DNA from: Acinetobacter sp. ANC 7912
GTDB taxonomy: Bacteria; Pseudomonadota; Gammaproteobacteria; Pseudomonadales; Moraxellaceae
Direction: 5' to 3'
Assembly: GCF_039862785.1 (NCBI RefSeq)
Contig: NZ_CP156795.1
Location: forward strand, 310,001 to 374,000
DNA length: 64,000 bases
Below, in pieces: positions 37,134 through 46,353 of the stretch. The notes under the pieces are model-generated. The model was not told the DNA's origin. It did no database searches and saw only the letters and a program-made list of their open reading frames with translations. The translations under genes were made by a program, and so were the position numbers. Position 1 is the first letter of the stretch, and each line of letters begins with the position of its first letter.

Positions 37134-38438
37134 ATGACTTTATCTGAAAATTTAGATTGCACCCTTCAACATTCTTTACCTTCACTTAGCCATTTTAGTG
37201 AATTTATTGATTTCAACTGGATTGAGGAAAGTCTGAATCAAACAGGTAAGGCATCAATTAGAAGAAGGAAGTTACCCGCTGAACATGTGGTATGGCTTGT
37301 CATTGGACTCGCTTTATTTCGAAATCAACCTATCGGATATGTCGTAGAACAACTAAAACTTGTATTTGGTACAACAGAATATTGTGTTCCTAGCGCAGTA
37401 GTACAAGCACGACAACGTTTAGGATCAGAACCTTTAAATGCGCTATTTTCTTTACTTAGCCAAGCCTGGTTTGAAGAATCTCAGCAGCAATACTCAAACT
37501 TTCACGGTCTGAGTGTGTGCGCTGTTGATGGTGTTGTTTGGTCTATGCCTTATACAGATGAGAATTTTGCACACTTTGGTTCATCTAAAGGAAAAACTGC
37601 TGATGCTCCTTATCCACAAGTGAGAGCAACCTGCTTAGTAAATACCGCGACCCATGAAATTATAGATGCTCAAATAGGCAGTATGGATCAAGGTGAACTC
37701 ACACTGGCAAGCCAATTATCTCCTTGTTCACACAGTATTACCCTATTTGATCGAGCCTATTTCTCTGCAGATTTTCTCATCGGGTGGCAAAAACGTGCAG
37801 AAGAAAGTCATTGGCTTATGCGTGCAAAAGATAATTTACGGTATGAGATTGTGGAGCGTAATTCGCAACATGACTTTCATATTAGAATGCCGATATCAAC
37901 AAGAGCTAAAAAACTTAATCCAGCCTTAGGAGATTATTGGGAAGCACGTCTCATTGAGGTTGAGCAGGCAGGTAAGATTAGACGTTATATCACTTCACTA
38001 ATAGATTCAAAGAGATATCCATTATTAGCTTTAGCAAAACTCTATGCCCAGCGTTGGGAAATAGAAATGTGTTACCGAGAAATCAAGAGTAACTTACAGG
38101 AAGGGAAGCATTTAAGGAGTAAACAACCTACCTTGATTTATCAAGAGTTATGGGGAGTCTTTATTGCCTATAATATTCTAAGAAGACAAATGAAATATAT
38201 GGCTCAACGTGCAAAAGTCAGTCCTTTGAGAATGAGCTTTCATATTACCTCTATTGCTATCCTTAACCTATTGAAGTTTGATTCTTTGGCTTCCGCAGGC
38301 AATTTGCCTAAACATCTAGAAAGTTTAATGGAAAAATCTAAAAGGTATGTTTTACCGAAAAAAAGAAGTAGAAACTACCCACGAGTTGTGAAAGGGAAAC
38401 CACAGAAATACCCAAAAAAATGCCAGTCAATCTCTTAA
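37134..38438 (+). CDS. IS4-family transposase
   Basis: A DDE transposase of 434 residues. The catalytic triad reads D132 (CAVDGVVW), D206 (TLFDRAYF) and E311. The IS4 family signature Y-x2-R-x3-E-x6-K is exact at Y304, R307, E311 and K318 (YAQRWEIEMCYREIK). The N-terminal domain (DFNWIEESL...RRRKLPAEHVVWLVIGLALFR) is typical of the family. No Shine-Dalgarno precedes the ATG, only a T run after a hairpin, consistent with low expression. The last codons lie inside the right-end inverted repeat. Confidence 0.94.
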   Translation: MTLSENLDCTLQHSLPSLSHFSEFIDFNWIEESLNQTGKASIRRRKLPAEHVVWLVIGLALFRNQPIGYVVEQLKLVFGTTEYCVPSAVVQARQRLGSEPLNALFSLLSQAWFEESQQQYSNFHGLSVCAVDGVVWSMPYTDENFAHFGSSKGKTADAPYPQVRATCLVNTATHEIIDAQIGSMDQGELTLASQLSPCSHSITLFDRAYFSADFLIGWQKRAEESHWLMRAKDNLRYEIVERNSQHDFHIRMPISTRAKKLNPALGDYWEARLIEVEQAGKIRRYITSLIDSKRYPLLALAKLYAQRWEIEMCYREIKSNLQEGKHLRSKQPTLIYQELWGVFIAYNILRRQMKYMAQRAKVSPLRMSFHITSIAILNLLKFDSLASAGNLPKHLESLMEKSKRYVLPKKRSRNYPRVVKGKPQKYPKKCQSIS

Positions 38439-38450
38439 CTGACTGGCATT
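38419..38450. repeat. Extra inverted copy of the IS end near the right terminus
   Basis: AATGCCAGTCA (38419-38429) is the inverse of TGACTGGCATT (38440-38450), so the right end can fold into an 11-bp hairpin with a 10-base loop. It spans the transposase stop codon and adds a third, subterminal copy of part of the terminal repeat. Confidence 0.75.
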
Positions 38451-38451
38451 A

Positions 38452-38461
38452 CTCAATTGAG
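38452..38461. repeat. Target-site duplication, right copy
   Basis: CTCAATTGAG immediately after the IS, identical to 37049-37058. It is followed by GGCTTTTTT, the remaining arm of the split terminator. Confidence 0.88.
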
Positions 38462-38482
38462 GGCTTTTTTATGGAACCAAGA

Positions 38483-41014
38483 TTACTGAACTTCTTCAAT
38501 CAGACTATCTAGCGAGTCGATTTGCTTGGGTTGTAGAGGTTGTTCCTGACCACGAGTTGGTCTCTCACCTGGTACCTGGATTTCCTGTCCCGGTAAATCG
38601 GCAAAGTCATTTACTTCACGTTTAGGTGCTACAGGCACTGGACGATAAAGTGGCGTTGCCAGTGGAGGCGTAGCATGATTGTCATGCTGGACTTCCTTGC
38701 CATCCTGATTGACGACTTTGGTTCGGTTGAGCGGTCCCTTAGCCTTGCGATCCAGACGTACCCAGGATTCTGGGGTGCCCTTTAGAGCATTGGCCATAAA
38801 ATCGGTCCAGATTGGCAGGGCAGCAACACCGCCATATTCACGTCGACCTAATGTTGTAGGCTGGTCAAAGCCAACCCAAGCCACAGTTACCAGTTTGCCA
38901 TTAAAGCCAGCGAACCAGGCGTCTTTGGCATCATTGGTGGTACCGGTTTTACCACCGAGGTCGCCCCGACCAATGCGCAGTGCTGCACGACCGGTACCAT
39001 GTTGAATCACGTCACGCAGAATATTAGCCATATCAAAAGCCGAGCTGGATTTCAAAATGCGCTGAGCCTGACGGTAATTGCTATGTTCAATGGTAGCTTT
39101 AGATTGAGTTGTTTGGTTTTCTATCGTGCGATTATTTAGCTCGATGACTTCATCATCTGGTGTGACAACATTTACAGACTCAATTTCTTCCTCTTCCTGA
39201 TTAATACAGGAAATGCAGGCATATTCAGGTTTAGCTTCAAAGATAATGTTCCCATACGCATCTTCGATTTTGCTAATAAAATGCGGCTGAATGCGGTAAC
39301 CACCATTAGCAAAGGTTGCATAGCCAGTCGCCATCTGAATTGGCAGTACCTGTGGTGTACCGAGGGCAATGGTGTAGTTGCGTGGAATCTGTTTGTCTTC
39401 CAGACCAAAATCCATCAATAATTGACGAGTACGTTCAATACCCACAGTTTGAAGCAGGCGGACCGACACGGTATTGCGTGACAGGTACAGGGCGCGACGT
39501 AAAGGAATCATCCCCAAGTAGCGTCCATCCGAGTTTTTAGGACTCCATTTTCCAATGGTGATTGGTGCATCATTGACCATGGTATAAGGCGTCATGCCAC
39601 GTTCCAGAGCCAGTGCATAGATAAATGGTTTAATGGTTGAGCCTGGCTGACGCCAGCCCTGAATGGCACGGTTAAAGGTCGATTGGTAAAAATTATAACC
39701 ACCGACCACAGCTTCAATAGCACCATTATTTGGATTCAGCGCAATCAGTTGGCCTTGTACTTTTGGAATTTGTACTAATGCCCATGAGGTTTTCTGTTCA
39801 TTTGGGCGTAAACGAACAATATCTTTGACTTTGACAATTTGTGAAGCATTGCTCGGTGCACCACCGACACTGTTGGCATTGCGATAGGGGCGTGCCCAGG
39901 ACATGCCAGACCAAGGCACAGTAACACTCGTACCATCCTGCATTAAGGCTTCAAAAGAATTAGCATTAACTTTGGTGACCTGAGCAGGGTAAGTATTGGC
40001 AAAAGGCTGGAAATTTGTCAAAGGTTGATCATGGGCTTCAGCACCGCGCCAGCCATGACGACGGTCATAGGCTTCCAGACCTTCCTGCACAGCCAGTTCA
40101 GCATAAGCCTGACGTTGGCTATTAATGGTTGTATAGACCTTATAGCCGGAATCAATCGCCTGTTCACCAAAATTCTGGATCAGTTCGGCACGAACCATTT
40201 CTCCCACATAGGGAAATTTATTGCGGGTGCTGCGGTCTGGCATATCCAGATTGATCGGCTCAGCAATTGCCTTTTGATACTGACTCTGGTTGATATAGCC
40301 GAGTTGTAGCATACGACCTAGAATCCAGTTGCGGCGTTCCAGTGCACGTTTTGGATTGGCCACAGGATTGTATTTAGAGGGTGCTTTTGGTAAGCCGGCA
40401 ATCATCGCCATTTGAGCAATAGAAAGCTGATCCAGGCTTTTGTTGTAGTAAATCTTGGCTGCTGCCGCGATACCATAAGCATTTTTGCCCAGGAAAATTT
40501 TATTGACGTATAAGGTCAAAATTTCTTCTTTAGTCAGGTTCTGCTCAATTTTACGTGCCAAGAAAATCTCGGTCAGTTTGCGTTTTAAGGTTCGTTCTGG
40601 ACTTAGATAATAGTTTTTTGCTACCTGCATGGTGATGGTGGATCCACCAGTCTGCACGTCCGAGCCAGTGACACTTTCACTTAATGCACGGCCTAAGCCC
40701 TTAAAGCTGATACCACTATGTTCGAAAAAGCTTGAATCTTCCGCGGCTAGGAAGGCATGAATGAATTCTGGTGGAATCTGCTCGTATTCCACCGGTACGG
40801 AAAGTTTGCCACCGTATTCAGCGATGAGCTCCTGATCAGAACTAAAAACCTGTAAAGGTTTGAGTAAAGGTGCCTTTTTAAGCGTAGACATTTCAGGCAA
40901 AGATGGGGCAATATAGAGGTACATACCGTAAAAACCCATCGGAATTGAGATCACAATTATGATAATGATCAAAAAAAATGGATGAACTAGGCCTGAACTA
41001 GATAGCTTTTTCAT
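38483..41014 (-). CDS. mrcA: Penicillin-binding protein 1A
   Basis: A bifunctional class A PBP (glycosyltransferase plus transpeptidase) of 843 residues. It has a short cytoplasmic N-terminus, a membrane anchor (about 12-34), the GT51 domain (catalytic E92 in AAEDSSFFEH, then GGSTITMQVAKNYYL), an OB-like insert (about 340-420) and the transpeptidase domain. Active-site motifs are S459-T-I-K462, S512-R-N514 and K689-T-G691. It is divergent from pilM, the usual mrcA/pilM arrangement in gammaproteobacteria. Its original downstream terminator is split by the IS, with the nearest remaining arm about 12 bases beyond the stop. Confidence 0.97.
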   Translation of the reverse strand: MKKLSSSGLVHPFFLIIIIIVISIPMGFYGMYLYIAPSLPEMSTLKKAPLLKPLQVFSSDQELIAEYGGKLSVPVEYEQIPPEFIHAFLAAEDSSFFEHSGISFKGLGRALSESVTGSDVQTGGSTITMQVAKNYYLSPERTLKRKLTEIFLARKIEQNLTKEEILTLYVNKIFLGKNAYGIAAAAKIYYNKSLDQLSIAQMAMIAGLPKAPSKYNPVANPKRALERRNWILGRMLQLGYINQSQYQKAIAEPINLDMPDRSTRNKFPYVGEMVRAELIQNFGEQAIDSGYKVYTTINSQRQAYAELAVQEGLEAYDRRHGWRGAEAHDQPLTNFQPFANTYPAQVTKVNANSFEALMQDGTSVTVPWSGMSWARPYRNANSVGGAPSNASQIVKVKDIVRLRPNEQKTSWALVQIPKVQGQLIALNPNNGAIEAVVGGYNFYQSTFNRAIQGWRQPGSTIKPFIYALALERGMTPYTMVNDAPITIGKWSPKNSDGRYLGMIPLRRALYLSRNTVSVRLLQTVGIERTRQLLMDFGLEDKQIPRNYTIALGTPQVLPIQMATGYATFANGGYRIQPHFISKIEDAYGNIIFEAKPEYACISCINQEEEEIESVNVVTPDDEVIELNNRTIENQTTQSKATIEHSNYRQAQRILKSSSAFDMANILRDVIQHGTGRAALRIGRGDLGGKTGTTNDAKDAWFAGFNGKLVTVAWVGFDQPTTLGRREYGGVAALPIWTDFMANALKGTPESWVRLDRKAKGPLNRTKVVNQDGKEVQHDNHATPPLATPLYRPVPVAPKREVNDFADLPGQEIQVPGERPTRGQEQPLQPKQIDSLDSLIEEVQ

Positions 41015-41180
41015 AACAAGTAAGTTTTAATAAGAGCTAATGGCAAACTAATGAAGGGTCAGTATATCCTTTAGATATACATAATGTTAGATGAGTTATT
41101 GTATCTAGATAAAATTAATAGACCGATTGCATTAGTGGGTGTTTTATTTTTGGGGATAAAAAAATAATAGGAATGATATT

Positions 41181-42239
41181 GTGCGCAGGTTATATCGTAA
41201 GCCAAACAAGGGGTTAATAGGTGTCGATATCAGTTCGACGTCTGTTAAAGTTTTGGAACTTTCCATGAAAAGCGGACGGTATTGGGTCGAGAGTTATGCT
41301 CTAATTCCATTACCGGAAGGCAGTGTTGTTGAAAAAAACATCTTAAATCCGGAAGCAGTCGGCGATGCCCTGGCTCGTGCCATGAACTTGGCCAATACCC
41401 AGTCTAATCAGGCAGCCTTTGCGATTCCTACCTCCATGTCGATCACCAAAACGATCGAAATGGATGCAGATATGACGGATGATGAACGTGAAATTCAGAT
41501 CCGTGAAGATGCCGAACAATACATTCCATTCCCGCTGGATGAAGCAAGTATTGATTTTGAAGTCTTGCCAGATCGTCTGTCTAATCCAAACCGTGTCAAT
41601 GTATTGCTAGTCGCAACCCGTATTGAAAACGTGGAAGCACGTTCAGAGGTGCTGGAAATTGCTGGTGTGACTCCAAAGATTGCCGATGTAGAAAGTTTCG
41701 CGATTGAAAATGCATTCAGGGTGTTTTCAGATACATTGCCGATGGGTGTGAATACCGTGGGTATTCTGGACATTGGTCATAGCATGACGACATTGTCGGT
41801 GATGCAAAATAACAAGATTATTTATACGCGTGAGCAGGTGTTTGGGGGTAAACAGCTCACGCAGGAAATCCAGAACCGTTATGGTTTGTCTTATGAGGAA
41901 GCTGGACGTGCCAAGAAAACTCGTGCATTGCCAGATGACTATGATATCGAGGTATTAGAGCCATTCCTGGATGCTGTGGTGCAACAGGCAGCACGTTCAT
42001 TACAGTTCTTCTTTTCATCATCTCAGTTTAATGAGATTGATCACATTCTATTGGCAGGGGGGAATGCCAATATTCCAGGCCTGGCAAAACTGTTACAACA
42101 AAAACTGGGCTACCGTGTCACGATCGCAAATCCATTCTTACAGATGGGCTTTTCTCCTCAAATTGATATTAAAAAAATTGAAAATGATGCGTCATCACTC
42201 ATGGTTGCATGCGGTCTGGCATTGAGGAGTTTTGATTAA
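41181..42239 (+). CDS. pilM: Type IV pilus inner-membrane platform protein PilM
   Basis: A cytoplasmic actin-like ATPase-fold protein of 352 residues that binds the PilN N-terminus and links the pilus motor to the alignment complex. The fold's nucleotide-binding strands are visible (GVDISSTSVKVLEL near 15-28, GILDIGHSMTTLSV, ILLAGGNANIPGL). The start is GTG at 41181 with AGGA about 9 bases upstream. It begins pilMNOPQ, and its stop overlaps the pilN start by one base. Confidence 0.96.
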   Translation: MRRLYRKPNKGLIGVDISSTSVKVLELSMKSGRYWVESYALIPLPEGSVVEKNILNPEAVGDALARAMNLANTQSNQAAFAIPTSMSITKTIEMDADMTDDEREIQIREDAEQYIPFPLDEASIDFEVLPDRLSNPNRVNVLLVATRIENVEARSEVLEIAGVTPKIADVESFAIENAFRVFSDTLPMGVNTVGILDIGHSMTTLSVMQNNKIIYTREQVFGGKQLTQEIQNRYGLSYEEAGRAKKTRALPDDYDIEVLEPFLDAVVQQAARSLQFFFSSSQFNEIDHILLAGGNANIPGLAKLLQQKLGYRVTIANPFLQMGFSPQIDIKKIENDASSLMVACGLALRSFD

Positions 42240-42883
42240 TGGCAAAAATTAATCTATTGCCTTGGCGTGATGAGCTAAGAGTCAAAAGAAATAATGAATT
42301 TATCGCATATTGCGTGGGGGCTTTGTTGCTCGGTGTGGCAGCAGCAGGGGGTGGTTGGTTCTATTACGATCAGAAATTACAGGATCAGGAACAGGCTAAT
42401 CAGTTAATTATTAGTACCAACCAGAATCTGGATGTGCAGCTGAAATCATTGGATGGTTTGCAAGAGCAGCGTGATGCGATTGTAGAGCGTATGAAACTGA
42501 TTCAGGGCTTGCAAACCCAGCGTCCGATTGCGGTGCATCTTATTGATGAAATTGTGCGGGTAACGCCAAGTGATATGTATGTCACCAAGTTTGTACGTAC
42601 CGGGGATAAGTTCACGATTGAAGGCAAGGCTGCAAGTCCAAATACCGTGGCAGAGTTGCTTCGTAATCTGGAAGCCTCTCCTTGGTATCGCAATGCATTT
42701 ATGAATTCGTTCCTGGCAGCGGAAGAGAAGAAGGATAAAGCACCAAGTTCTCTGATTCCGCGTATTGAAGAGTCTTATGGAACGTTCACAGTAACTGTTG
42801 ATCTTGACCAGATTGCTCAGCCTGTGCTTTCCGAGCAGCAACCACAGGCAGCTGAGACAACTACACAGGGGGCGACATCATGA
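42239..42883 (+). CDS. pilN: Type IV pilus alignment protein PilN
   Basis: A 214-residue bitopic inner-membrane protein. It has the conserved PilM-binding cytoplasmic motif INLLPWR (residues 4-10), one transmembrane helix (about 23-41), a coiled coil, and a ferredoxin-like periplasmic domain. It pairs with PilO. It overlaps pilM by one base and pilO by four. Confidence 0.95.
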   Translation: MAKINLLPWRDELRVKRNNEFIAYCVGALLLGVAAAGGGWFYYDQKLQDQEQANQLIISTNQNLDVQLKSLDGLQEQRDAIVERMKLIQGLQTQRPIAVHLIDEIVRVTPSDMYVTKFVRTGDKFTIEGKAASPNTVAELLRNLEASPWYRNAFMNSFLAAEEKKDKAPSSLIPRIEESYGTFTVTVDLDQIAQPVLSEQQPQAAETTTQGATS

Positions 42884-43599
42884 GCGAAAAATTTGAAGAT
42901 TTAGGTCAAGAGTCAGTTGTTGCACCGAAAAATAAAATGACGGTGGAGAAGTTTTTCCAGCAGTTTAATACCCTGGATCCAAATAATTATGGTAGCTGGC
43001 CGATCGCAGTTAAAATTACCTGCTGGATTTTTATTGTCTTTGTGGTAATGATGCTGGCTTATTTTGGTTTGATCCGCGGCCAAATCGAAGCCATTGCACA
43101 AGCGAATGCTCAGGAGCAAAACTTGCTCAATGAGTTCCGTGATAAGGATTCCAAGCTGCGTAACTTGCAACAATATCAGCAACAATTGCAGGAAATGGAA
43201 GCGCGTTTTAACCAGCAACTCGAGCAGTTGCCGAAAGAAACAGAAATTCCTGGATTGGTTGAAGATATTAACTTGAGCGGTGTCAACGCCGGCCTGAAGT
43301 TCAAAAATATCCGTCTTGAACCTGAAGTGAAGCAGGAATTCTTTATTGAGCAACCGATCTCGATTGAAGCAACAGGTGATTATCATTCTTTTGGTTCATT
43401 TGTTAGTGGTATTGCAGGTCTGTCACGTATCGTGACACTGCATGATTTTGAAATTACTGGTACGGCAAACAAAGAGAAGAAAACTGATATTCCAGTGATT
43501 GATTATGTGGTGAAAGCAAAAACTTATCGCTATGTAGGAAACGCTAATACTAATAGTACAGCAGATAATACAGCTGCAAACGGTCAGGGGGCACAGTAA
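42880..43599 (+). CDS. pilO: Type IV pilus alignment protein PilO
   Basis: A 239-residue bitopic protein: cytoplasmic N-terminus, transmembrane helix (about 48-69), coiled coil rich in Gln/Glu (about 75-120) and a periplasmic domain with GLKFKNIRLEPEVKQEFFIEQPISIEATGDYHS, as in PilO. It forms a heterodimer with PilN and contacts PilP. This PilO is the alignment protein and not the pilin glycosyltransferase of the same name. It overlaps both neighbours. Confidence 0.95.
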   Translation: MSEKFEDLGQESVVAPKNKMTVEKFFQQFNTLDPNNYGSWPIAVKITCWIFIVFVVMMLAYFGLIRGQIEAIAQANAQEQNLLNEFRDKDSKLRNLQQYQQQLQEMEARFNQQLEQLPKETEIPGLVEDINLSGVNAGLKFKNIRLEPEVKQEFFIEQPISIEATGDYHSFGSFVSGIAGLSRIVTLHDFEITGTANKEKKTDIPVIDYVVKAKTYRYVGNANTNSTADNTAANGQGAQ

Positions 43600-44126
43600 T
43601 GAAGATGTTAAAAATTGCTTCAGCACTCACTGCCGGATTAATCTTGGCAGGATGTGAGTCACGTATTGACTACGTCAATCAGGAAATGGCAAATATCCGC
43701 AACCAGCCAGCTTTGCCGATTGAACCTGCCCCGGATTTTGTCCCTGCAGAAACCTTCAATTATGCGGCACATCAGCTGAAAAGTCCTTTCTTGCCAAGTT
43801 CTCTGGCAGCAGAGCTAAAAGTGATGGCAGGCAAGCGTGTTTATCCAAATTTATCCAGACAGTTACAACCGTTGGAAAGCTATCCACTTGAAACTTTGAC
43901 GATGAAGGGGAGTCTCAAAAATCAGGCTGGACAGATTTTGGCATTGATTCACACACCTGATGGGGAAGTTGAACGGATTCAACGTGGTAGCTATATGGGG
44001 TTAAATCATGGACGGGTAGTCAATATTACTCCAACCCAGATTGATTTGGTTGAGATTATTCCGGATGGACGTGATGGGTATGTGGAACGCCCTCGCAGTT
44101 TGGTTCTGGTGGGACCAACACCATAA
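43599..44126 (+). CDS. pilP: Type IV pilus lipoprotein PilP
   Basis: A 175-residue inner-membrane lipoprotein with signal peptide and lipobox LAGC (Cys19). An unstructured Pro-rich segment follows, then the C-terminal HR domain (METLTMKGSLKNQ-type strand and GEVERIQRGSYMGLNHGRVVNI). PilP bridges the PilN/PilO pair to the PilQ secretin. Its start overlaps pilO by one base. Confidence 0.95.
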   Translation: MKMLKIASALTAGLILAGCESRIDYVNQEMANIRNQPALPIEPAPDFVPAETFNYAAHQLKSPFLPSSLAAELKVMAGKRVYPNLSRQLQPLESYPLETLTMKGSLKNQAGQILALIHTPDGEVERIQRGSYMGLNHGRVVNITPTQIDLVEIIPDGRDGYVERPRSLVLVGPTP

Positions 44127-44142
44127 GTGAAAGGGAATAATA

Positions 44143-46317
44143 ATGAATAAAAGTTTTAAAGAATTTATTTTTGGGGATGGTAATACAATGAATCATGTGT
44201 TTCGTCAGTTTTCTATGGGGGCAGTTGCGATTGCAGTGATGCAGGCAGCAAGTGCACAAATCGCAATCACTAATGTGGTGCCAATGCAGGTTCCAGGGCA
44301 AGGAACCGAAATTCGTGTGATGTTTAATGGTTTGCCACCTCAGCCACAAGCTTATCAGCTGGAATCTCCATCTCGTCTGATTCTGGATTTTGAACAGGCA
44401 CAGCAGAATCTGAAACAGAGTAATATTCCTGTTGCAACAAAAGAAGCAAGTTCTGTTGATGTGTCTTCAGACGCACAACGTGCACGTTTAACCGTGAATT
44501 TGGCTGATGCGGGTGCATTTACTACACGTGTCGAAGGCAACACCTTTATTTTAAAGATCAACTCCAATAGCCCAGTGGCTAATGTTCAGCCAGTAGTTCA
44601 ACAGGCTGTTCAAGGGATTACCAATATTGGTTTCCAGCGTGGTGCTAAAGGTGAAGGGCAAGTCGTCATTGATTTGGCGAGTGGTGATACCCCAGTCGAT
44701 GTACAGCAACAAGGTACTAAAATTGTGGTTCGGGCATTGGGTAGCAAGATCCCAGTACATTTAACCCGTCGTCTGAATGTAAATGATTTTGCCACACCGG
44801 TTTCTACTGTAGATGCAGTCAACCAAAATGGTTCAGGCGTGATTACCATTCAGACTTCAGATAGCTATGAATATATGGCATATCAAACGGATAATAAACT
44901 CACAGTTAGTTTGAAACGCCCGGAAGAGAAAAATCCATTACGTCCTAAAGCAGCCCATCATTATACTGGCAAGAAAATTTCTCTAGATTTCCAGGATATT
45001 GAAGTTCGTCGCGTATTGCAGTTGTTAGCGGACTTTACTGATATCAATATGGTCGCAGCGGATAGCGTACAAGGGAATATTACTTTGCGTCTTAAGGAAG
45101 TTCCTTGGGATCAAGCGCTGGATATCGTTTTGAAAACCAAGAACCTGGATAAACGTCGTAATGGGAATGTGATCTGGATTGCTCCTGTTACAGAGCTAGC
45201 GAAAGCTGAAGAAGAAGAAGCGAAAGCATTAGCACAAAGTGCTAAACTTGCACCAATTCAAACTGAATATATCCAGTTGAATTATGCTAAGGCTGCTGAT
45301 ATTGAGAAGTTAATTACTCAGAATAAAGGTGCTTCAAATAGCAATTCTAGTTCAAATACTAGTACAAATAATAATGAGGATAAGGAAAGTTTATTAAGTC
45401 CTCGTGGTTCTGTATCTATAGATGCTCGTACTAACACTTTAATTGTGAATGATACTCAGCCATTTATCGATAAAATTCGTAATATGGTGGATTTACTAGA
45501 TGTGCAGGTGAAGCAGGTTATGGTGGAAGCACGTATTGTCCGTGCATCTACAGAATTTACCAAAGAGATTGGGGTGAAATGGGGAGTTTTATCTCAAGGT
45601 ATTACCAATAATAATCATCTTCTGGTGGGTGGAAGTGATACCACCCTTTGGGATCTGCGCGAACCTGAATTGGATGATGAAACAGGTCGCTGGAAATATG
45701 AAATTCAACGTCCAGATAACCTTAATGTTGATTTAGGTGTAGCTAATGCTGCAGGTAAAATTGCATTTGGTTTGATTAGTCTCTCGGACTTTATGCTTGA
45801 TCTTGAACTTTCTGCACTACAAGCAGATGGCTATGGTGAGGTGATTTCTACTCCGAAAGTACTGACTGCAGACAAGCAGAAAGCGACTGTTGAATCAGGT
45901 TTTGAAGTGCCATATCAGTCTACTGAAGGGAGTGGTGCGAGTGCTACAGCTACAACTGAATTTAAGGATGTAGTACTTAAGCTTGATGTGACTCCAAGTA
46001 TTACGCCTGATGGAAAAGTGCAAATGGATCTGGATATTTCCAGTGACAGTATCGCTGGGGTAACACCAATGGGTGAATACTATCTCAATAAAAACCGCCT
46101 GAACACGAATGTCCTGGTTGAAAATGGTGAAACCGTCGTTCTTGGTGGTATTTTTGAGCAGGAGACGCTTAACAGTCAGACCAAGGTTCCTTTCTTAGGG
46201 GATATTCCATATTTAGGCCGCTTGTTCCGTAAGGATGCTAAATCGGATAATAAACGTGAGCTCCTGATTTTTGTTACCCCTCGAATTGTTAATGACAGTG
46301 TTTCAAGAAATCATTAA
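44143..46317 (+). CDS. pilQ: Type IV pilus secretin PilQ
   Basis: The outer-membrane secretin through which the pilus leaves, 724 residues. Order: signal region, AMIN domains that bind peptidoglycan (about 35-265), the STN domain around 285-350 (ISLDFQDIEVRRVLQLLADFTDINMV), the N1 domain with a Ser/Asn-rich insertion (SNSNSSSNTSTNNN, about 398-411), and the secretin domain with VPFLGDIPYLGRLFR near the C-terminus. The ATG at 44143 follows AAGGGA. An ATG at 44188 (MNHVFRQFSMG), with GGGGAT upstream, would give a more standard signal peptide and is a real alternative start. Confidence 0.95.
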   Translation: MNKSFKEFIFGDGNTMNHVFRQFSMGAVAIAVMQAASAQIAITNVVPMQVPGQGTEIRVMFNGLPPQPQAYQLESPSRLILDFEQAQQNLKQSNIPVATKEASSVDVSSDAQRARLTVNLADAGAFTTRVEGNTFILKINSNSPVANVQPVVQQAVQGITNIGFQRGAKGEGQVVIDLASGDTPVDVQQQGTKIVVRALGSKIPVHLTRRLNVNDFATPVSTVDAVNQNGSGVITIQTSDSYEYMAYQTDNKLTVSLKRPEEKNPLRPKAAHHYTGKKISLDFQDIEVRRVLQLLADFTDINMVAADSVQGNITLRLKEVPWDQALDIVLKTKNLDKRRNGNVIWIAPVTELAKAEEEEAKALAQSAKLAPIQTEYIQLNYAKAADIEKLITQNKGASNSNSSSNTSTNNNEDKESLLSPRGSVSIDARTNTLIVNDTQPFIDKIRNMVDLLDVQVKQVMVEARIVRASTEFTKEIGVKWGVLSQGITNNNHLLVGGSDTTLWDLREPELDDETGRWKYEIQRPDNLNVDLGVANAAGKIAFGLISLSDFMLDLELSALQADGYGEVISTPKVLTADKQKATVESGFEVPYQSTEGSGASATATTEFKDVVLKLDVTPSITPDGKVQMDLDISSDSIAGVTPMGEYYLNKNRLNTNVLVENGETVVLGGIFEQETLNSQTKVPFLGDIPYLGRLFRKDAKSDNKRELLIFVTPRIVNDSVSRNH

Positions 46318-46353
46318 TATATTTTGAAATTAACAAAATGAATAGGTGACTCC

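Larger units (their letters stand above)
37059..38451 (+). mobile_element. IS4-family insertion sequence, complete, 1393 bases
   Basis: Bounded by perfect 18-bp terminal inverted repeats TAATGCCAGTCAGTTAAG (37059-37076 and, inverted, 38434-38451), close to the ends of E. coli IS4. It encodes one 434-residue transposase and is flanked by a 10-base target duplication. A hairpin precedes the transposase start, and an extra inverted copy of the end sequence lies near the right end. Everything looks intact, so it may be active. Confidence 0.93.

Noticed and set aside
37040..38470. A terminal inverted repeat of about 37 bases for the IS4-family element.
   Set aside because: The outer 19 bases belong to the host terminator and its duplicated palindromic target. 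The element's own perfect repeat is 18 bases.
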